A DNA stretch of 64,000 nt from the NCBI RefSeq assembly GCF_016545825.1, contig NC_052617.1:8948600-9012599 (forward strand), in the 5' to 3' direction. Shown here in pieces: positions 57,941 to 64,000 of this stretch (position 1 is its first letter; every line of letters starts with the position of its first letter). Position numbers and translations under genes: made by a program. The notes beneath the pieces were generated by a model. It was not told the origin of the DNA and searched no databases. It worked only from the letters and a program-made list of their open reading frames with translations. This DNA is from Eucalyptus grandis (Eukaryota > Streptophyta > Magnoliopsida > Myrtales > Myrtaceae).

Positions 57941-58313
57941 TACTTTCTTAAAAAACACTTCCCTATTTTAACCAGCTGGGGGGGGAGAGATTACTCTCCT
58001 ATTTAAACTCAACGGGAATTTTAGCCAATAGAAAAAAGGACATAGGCATAGTCTAATTATTAATAATAAATAAAAAACCAACGGCCAAATTTACTTTCTT
58101 AAATAAAAACTTTCCTATTTTAACCAGCTGGGGGAGAGATTACTCTCCTATTTAAACTCAACGGGAATTTTAGCCAATAGAAAAAAGGACATAGGCGTAT
58201 TCTAATTATTAATAATAAATAAAAAAACCAACGGCTAAATTTACATTCTTAAATAAAAACTTTCCTATTTTAACCAGCGTGGGAGAGATTACTCTCCTAT
58301 TTAAACTCAGCGG
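57941..58313. repeat. ~150-bp tandem repeat forming the MSH5 upstream region
   Basis: Units start at TACTTTCTTA 57941, 58092 and 58242 (periods 151 and 150), with two full units and a third partial one. A diverged piece lies further left (about 57774-57940). Each contains CTATTTTAACCAGC, GAGATTACTCTCC and TATTTAAACTCA; the last is TATA-like. The final copy ends about 120 bp before the MSH5 start codon. Confidence 0.9.
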
Positions 58314-58356
58314 GGAGGCATTACCGTTCGGTTCAAACCAGCGCGCTCATTCTCAT

Positions 58357-58360
<4 letters not shown>

Positions 58361-58399
<39 letters not shown>
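58361..58399. repeat. (CT)n in the MSH5 5' UTR region
   Basis: An uninterrupted CT run 33 bp upstream of the MSH5 ATG. Pyrimidine-rich 5' leader tracts are common in plant genes. Confidence 0.9.
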
Positions 58400-58432
58400 G
58401 TGCAGTTCTGCAGGCATTGCGAGAGCTCAACA

Positions 58433-61400
58433 ATGGAGGAAGTGGACGGGACCGAAGCCGCACCTCAGGTCGGTTCCTTCCTCTCTATCTCGTCTCTTTA
58501 CTTCCCGTCCGTCGCCGCCGAAGAAAAACGATAATGGAGTAGAAGAAGAGCGCCATTAGGTAGTCCGATCGCGTCTCGCAAAAACCTGGAACAGATTAAG
58601 AAAAGAGCCGAGTTCCGCCGCATCCGAGTCGCTACAAACTCGCGGATTCGCACTTTCGTTCGATGGTTTCCATCGCCATTGGTACGAGAAAGTGTTTTTA
58701 GTCGATCGGTTGGCTTTGGTTTCTCTCTGTTCACGGAAGATTCCTCGGGTCGATTAGGATGATCTGTCGTCACTTCGTTCATTTGACTGCAGTATCTGTT
58801 GCTCGATCTTGTGAAAGATATATACAAATCGATGAACACGGAAGTTGTTGTCCAATCACGTTCTTCTTGTTGTTTTGACAGGGCGAAGCTTACAGTCTCA
58901 CCAGGATAGGGAGATTTTTTACGGCGTAGAACGCTATAAATGTGGGACTGAGTTCGGATCGTGATTGCTTGCAGTTCTCGCTAACGTTTGCGTAGTTCTT
59001 CAATGTTTATTGAACGTGATTCGTTGTGTTTTCGTATTGGTGCGGATTTTGGCTCATCGTATATATCCCTGTCCCTCTGTACCTGTTGATTTAACTATAC
59101 GGTACTTTGAGTTCGACTCTAGAAAAGGAAGTGATCGTTGTGTTTGGTTCTATGATGTCCCTATCACGTTTTCATGCAGTGCTGCATCTTTGTTCACTTC
59201 CGTAATGCAAATTTTGGATTGGGATATCCACCTCTGTTCTTGAGCGAGTCCTCAGAATCTGCGTGGAATGATAAAAAACTCGTAAACTGATGATTTTGAT
59301 GTAAATGCAGGTTTATATGGCATGCATTCTCCAGGGTAATCGGTAAGTTTTCTTGCCCAATTAGTCCAATATTGTTAATTTCTATGGCAAGTCCAAATTA
59401 AATCCGAGTTGTCTGCAAAATAATAGCAAACGGTTGTCACTTTAAGGAGAGGTCTCACTACTGATGTACATCAACTGGTTCAGCACATTATGCCAATATG
59501 ACATTTTTGGATGTAGATGATTGCTGACTGATATTGTGGTTCATCTTACCAGATTTTAGTGTTTCAATGAATTAGAGGGCATCTTTTATGACTCACTTAT
59601 CATATAACCCTCATAAAAAAAAAAAAAAAAAAAAAACCTGGGAAACTGAAGATGACTGAGAGTTCCTTTCACTTTTAATAAAAACATCAGTATTTGTTGC
59701 TAATACATGTAATGAAGTGAGCAAACTCTTCTGATATAATACTGCTACAGTGAGGTAAATAAAATTGATATTGCAGTCAGAGGGTCGTTTTAACAGTTAG
59801 CTTGAAAGAATATTTTGTGATCAAGTTACTTCAAGCACCTGCATTTATCCAAATGCCCTGGTGCTTGACTACTCATATAGCAAGTGCCTGTGCCTTTAGC
59901 CTGCATTATAAAAACTGAAAGGTGGATCTTGCTTTAAACTCTGCCTGGTTATAGTTCCAAATTTGAGGAGTCAAGTTTGTCTAGTCTTGAAAATTCTCAC
60001 TATGGTGTTCCTCTCTTTTGCTTGTGGGGTTCATGACTTTGTCACCATCTTTAAGTTACTAAAGCTGATTTTGTTGTCCTCGAATGATCTATACACTGAA
60101 TTCAAGTAGGGATTTTGCACTTTGCCCGACAAAATTTTAACTGTTATTAAAAATCCTGTTTAAAACAGGTTCTGCATGTTAATTATGAATGAAAGAAAAG
60201 TCCTATCATGCAAGATCAAATTATAAGCAAGCTGGTAACATGAGGAAAGCAGGCTTAAGAATATTATAATATGAACTGGATAATTAAAAATGATTAGGAA
60301 TTTGTTGAAAATATCATGATTAGGTGGTGTGGCCAACAATGACCTCTATTTAGATACTATTATTTCTGTTTATCTATTAGGACGATCATACTACTCTGAC
60401 GAATTTTCAATTTGTTCTTAGCATTGGAGTTTCTTACTATGATTCCAACATTCGCCAACTTCATGTGCTGGAGGTATGGGAAGATGGAAGTCCAGATTTT
60501 CCCCTAATTGAACTTGGTATGATCTCCTAGTGAGGAACAATCATTATTCAAGACATTGCAGATAGTCCTTTGAGTATGAAATTTGAAAGACAAATTTTAG
60601 GTTGGTTCTGAATGGGGTTTGTCAGCTCATGATAGTTCTTTGTCCATCGTGTGACCACTGAATCCTTTTCAGTATATTGTATCTTCTTCTTTGTAATGTT
60701 CTGTCGAAGGATGACAAAATTTTATCACATCATCTTTTATGTATGAATTTGATGAATCTAATTAATTGCTCTTCTTGTCCAGTGAAATATCAAGCAACGC
60801 CTCTCTTCATTTATACCAGTACTAAAAGTGAAGAGTCTTTAATATCTGCTTTACAAAGAAGTGGTACGCTGCTAAGTTTTCTCTTTAATTATATTACACA
60901 TTAGTTTTTCCATGCTTACTCTTTAAGATGACGCAGATGGTACAGCTGAGGCTCCTACAGTGAAGCTTGTAAAAAGTTCAGTATTCAGCTACGAGCAAGC
61001 ATGGCACAGGTTGGGGAGACATTACTCTGCAAACACCTTTTGTTTAAAATGGCTTTCCCCAATCTTATGCTATTAGGGCCTCCAGAAGAATAGAGCTGTC
61101 TATGATCTTCTTGTAATACAATCAATAGCAACCCCGCAAATGGCTTGATCTCAACCAATCTGCTTGTGTAATTGAGCTTCTGGAAGAACCTTTTTTGCAC
61201 ATTCTGCGAGTGTTCGATTGACAAGCAGTTCATGCTTTTTAGGTCTAACCAGGAGCAGAGAACTTAAGACAGCTGGCTATGATCTTCTTGTAATACAATC
61301 AATAGCAACCCCGCAAATGGCTTGATCTCAACCAATCTGCTTGTGTAATTGAGCTTCTGGAAGAACCTTTTTTGCACATTCTGCAAGTGTTCGATTGGCA

Positions 61401-63747
61401 AGCAGTTCATGCTTTTTAGGTCTAACCAGGAGCAGAGAACTTAAGACAGCTGGTTCCACTCTATGCCACTCAAAGAAGTTCTTTGTAGTTCACAAGAATC
61501 AGCATTAAGTTGTCTAATAAAAAATGGCATATGTTAGACAGACAGTTTACTTCCTGCTTGACCTAACTACATTTGGCTGAGGTGTAACTAATATGTGTAT
61601 GTTCTGATGCAAAAGATATATACCTTTGTCTACTAGATTTTTTTTTTTTTTTTTTTTTTCAAATTTCTTCTGCAGATTGATGTACCTTCGAGTAACAGGA
61701 ATGGACGATGGTTTGAGCATTAAGGAGAGAATCTCTTATGTAAGAATCCATATCCTTTTTCCACCTTCTAATTGGATGTTTATGTCAAGGCATTGTTCTA
61801 CAATCTGTGATGGAGCACGTAATGGTTCCGCTATCGAGGGTCAAGACTAATTCTCTCTTCTCAAAGGATGGATTAATTGACCGTATTATTTAACTATATT
61901 TATATATAAATTGGGATAGCTTTCTGAGGGAATTTTTATTGTTTCTAATTCCATTTCAGTTTCTTCTACATTTCTTCCACTATCTTTCCTGAACTTCTAT
62001 TGAATTCCCCCTCTCCATTCTTTTCTTTTTGTCAATCCTGCATTTGTCCTGCGTCACCTACTCCTTTTGCACAACTTGATCTAATGACCATGCTTTTGTT
62101 CTATTGGTGAAGCAAAATATGCATGCACTTTTTTTTGTGCTAATATTGAACTTAAAGCTTTCTTTTGCACTTGAACTTCCAGTTAAGTTCCATGATGGAC
62201 ATGGGAAGTGAACTTGAAGTTCGTGCAAGTGGAGGACTTCTTGCCATTTTGGAGAATGAAAGAATTGTCGATACACTTGAGCAGATGGAATCTGGGAATT
62301 CATCAATCACCATTGACTCTGTCATTCAGATTTCACTGTATCTATTTCCATATAGTTCAAAAACCCTCTTGGACCCCCCCCCCCCCTCTCCCCTCCTGGT
62401 GTTTTATGGAAGTAGACTTGCATTTCCTTCACTTCTTCAACAGAAACAATTTTCTCAAACTAGATGCAGCTGCCCATGAAGCATTGCAGATATTTCAAAT
62501 AGACAAACATCCAAGCCACATGGGCATCGGTAGAGCAAAGGAAGGGTAATGGAGAAATACCTGATAAGTCATTTTACTGGCCGAACTCTGAAGATCCAAG
62601 CTGATTTTTTCAATTACAGGTTCTCGGTTTTTGGCATGATGAACAAGGTCAGTGAAAGTCGCCTGTCTTCTTTAGTGGAAATTTTAATATGGGACTGACC
62701 CAAACTTTCGATCCAGTGTGTGACACCAATCGGTAGACGGCTCTTGAGGTAAACTTTGTTCATGTGCTTGTAGCACTCTTCTTTCATGAACGATGCCTGA
62801 CTTGAGGTTTTGACTAATGGCTCTTGTCACTTCAGAAGTTGGTTCCTGCGACCTATAGTTGACCTTGAGCATTTGAATAATCGTCTGAATGCTGTATCCT
62901 ACATTGCTTTTTTACATGCTTCAGCTAAAAGGCCTGCATTAATATGTGAACCATATAACGGATGCTAATTCATTACTCTCTGTATCTCGTGGAAGGGGTT
63001 GGTGCCAACTGACTGAGACATGCTATCGTTATATTTGGGCCAGGAACTGTTCTAATAGACTTTTATTCTAGGGAGGCTTCACTTTAGAAATGGTTCCTGA
63101 ATGATATATATTCACAGCTAAAAGGACCGATGGTGTTTCTTTAACAAAATGAAGATTTCATTTTTCCTTAGCTCTGAGGAACTGATGGATTCTTTGCGTG
63201 AAACTCTAAAGTCAGTAAAGGACATTCCATTTATTCTCAAGGTACAGAAGTGCATGTTCTCTCTTCCTATGAATGTGATTCTTGTAAAGCATATTTCTTA
63301 TACTTGTAGAAAGGACTTCTTTCCCATGACTTTTCTAGGCACCAAGTTTTAGGTTGTATAGGCATAGATTCACTTGATTATCTGTTGATGAATTGTTCCT
63401 TGTGTTCTGAGGTTTAAAGTTCTTTTTTTTGTTTTGAAAGAAATTCAACTCCCCAAGCTCCATATGTACCAGCAGTGATTGGTCTGCTTTCCTGAAGGTA
63501 AACAGACATCTTGTTTGCATCCAACTTTTCTCTTCTTACATAGCATGGTGGGCATTCTCCTCTAAACACCTATTTTTTTAAGTCAAGTGGTGATAACATC
63601 ACTAAGCTATTGGTTACATAATGCTTTCCTTTATCAACTAATTAAACAAGTGGTCTCATTGTAGATTATGTATCATTGCTTGTACAATATACTAACATCA
63701 TAGATTCTCTTAATTATGAGTTTTTTCTTGAGTAATCATTTTTGGAA

Positions 63748-63790
<43 letters not shown>

Positions 63791-64000
63791 ATAACCCAAA
63801 TTTAAAGTGCCTCTACATCCTGAAATCAGTACTTTTTTTTTTTTTTTTAATGTTAGTGCCTTTTCAGCATGCCGAGAAAATTAAGAGGAGGACCAAGCAC
63901 ATGCTAAATGTGAATACATTCTATGAACCTATGATAACTCAAATTTAAAGGGCACCTGTATCCTGAAATTTGTACATCTTTTGATGCAAATGCCTTCTCA
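58433..64000 (+). CDS. MSH5: MutS homologue MSH5, 5' part (gene runs off the window)
   Basis: Meiosis-specific MutS protein that pairs with MSH4 (MutS-gamma) to stabilise recombination intermediates and promote class I crossovers. Visible exons: 58433-58468, 59311-59342, 60422-60516, 60783-60863, 60937-61009, 61676-61739, 62183-62337, 62444-62545, 62620-62647, 62717-62748, 62836-62893, 63155-63241, 63441-63497. All have GT-AG borders and consistent phases. Start [12 protein letters not shown]. Recognised text includes [77 protein letters not shown] and RRLLRSWFLRP. This covers about 270 residues: the connector and core (MutS II/III) domains. The C-terminal ATPase (Walker) domain is beyond 64000. 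No break was found. The next exon probably starts just past the edge, since the window ends in an acceptor-like TTCTCA. Confidence 0.93.
61101..61454. repeat. 177-bp tandem duplication in MSH5 intron 5
   Basis: TATGATCTTCTTGTAATAC occurs at 61101 and 61278, giving two nearly identical 177-bp copies. They are non-coding and do not touch splice sites. Confidence 0.92.
63751..64000. repeat. (TC)n and ~144-bp imperfect duplication in MSH5 intron 13
   Basis: A TC run (63751-63787) is followed by GATAACCCAAATTTAAA (63789), echoed as GATAACTCAAATTTAAA (63933). Both copies continue to CATCCTGAAAT-like and GCCTTTTCA/GCCTTCTCA segments. Confidence 0.75.

Overview
This is a stretch of a plant nuclear genome, most likely from a woody eudicot (the family cannot be fixed from sequence alone; Myrtales is only a guess). 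Reasons: long multi-exon genes with AT-rich introns and GT-AG junctions, a chloroplast-type leader on a histidine-biosynthesis enzyme, plant-type gene families, MITEs and GA/TC microsatellites.

Three ordinary multi-exon host genes frame the window. HISN4 (fused imidazole glycerol phosphate synthase, + strand, 19 exons, 929-7378) is at the left. A Rab3GAP catalytic-subunit homologue (- strand, 13 exons, 47890-54568) is right of centre. The 5' part of the meiotic MutS gene MSH5 (+ strand, 13 visible exons, from 58433) runs off the right edge.

The middle (about 9-49 kb) is a young accessory region built by serial segmental duplication. The duplicated unit is [left flank repeat - (GA)n - secreted glycine-rich protein gene - spacer - conserved block of about 400 bp - 3' end of Rab3GAP]. 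It is present four times, as GRP-A to GRP-D; only the D unit is joined to the intact Rab3GAP gene. GRP-B and GRP-C share an inherited 1-bp frameshift, GRP-A has its own, and GRP-D is open.

Between the GRP units lie two composite blocks (about 16.3-27.2 kb and 33.5-39.0 kb). Each starts with an inverted duplication of a broken F-box/kelch gene (At1g23390-like) and continues with minus-strand, intron-containing fragments of other host genes. The first block holds an ARIADNE-type RBR ubiquitin ligase interrupted by a solo-LTR-like element, plus one PMS1 exon. The second holds an RLT/DDT-homeodomain gene. The inverted F-box/kelch repeats could be transcribed as long hairpins and are the most interesting candidates here: hairpin-siRNA or proto-MIRNA loci.

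Several transposons can be delimited by target-site duplications: a hAT-type element (8-bp TSD), a foldback element with a GC-rich tandem core (9-bp TSD), a second 9-bp-TSD MITE whose empty site survives in the paralogous Rab3GAP copy, and a minimal poly(T) insertion with a 17-bp TSD whose empty site is in the GRP-B copy.

Caution: HISN4 carries two single-base, homopolymer-associated frame breaks (one minus, one plus) in an otherwise intact gene. Some 1-bp frameshifts in this window may therefore be assembly errors. The substitution stops in the RLT fragment are not explained that way.
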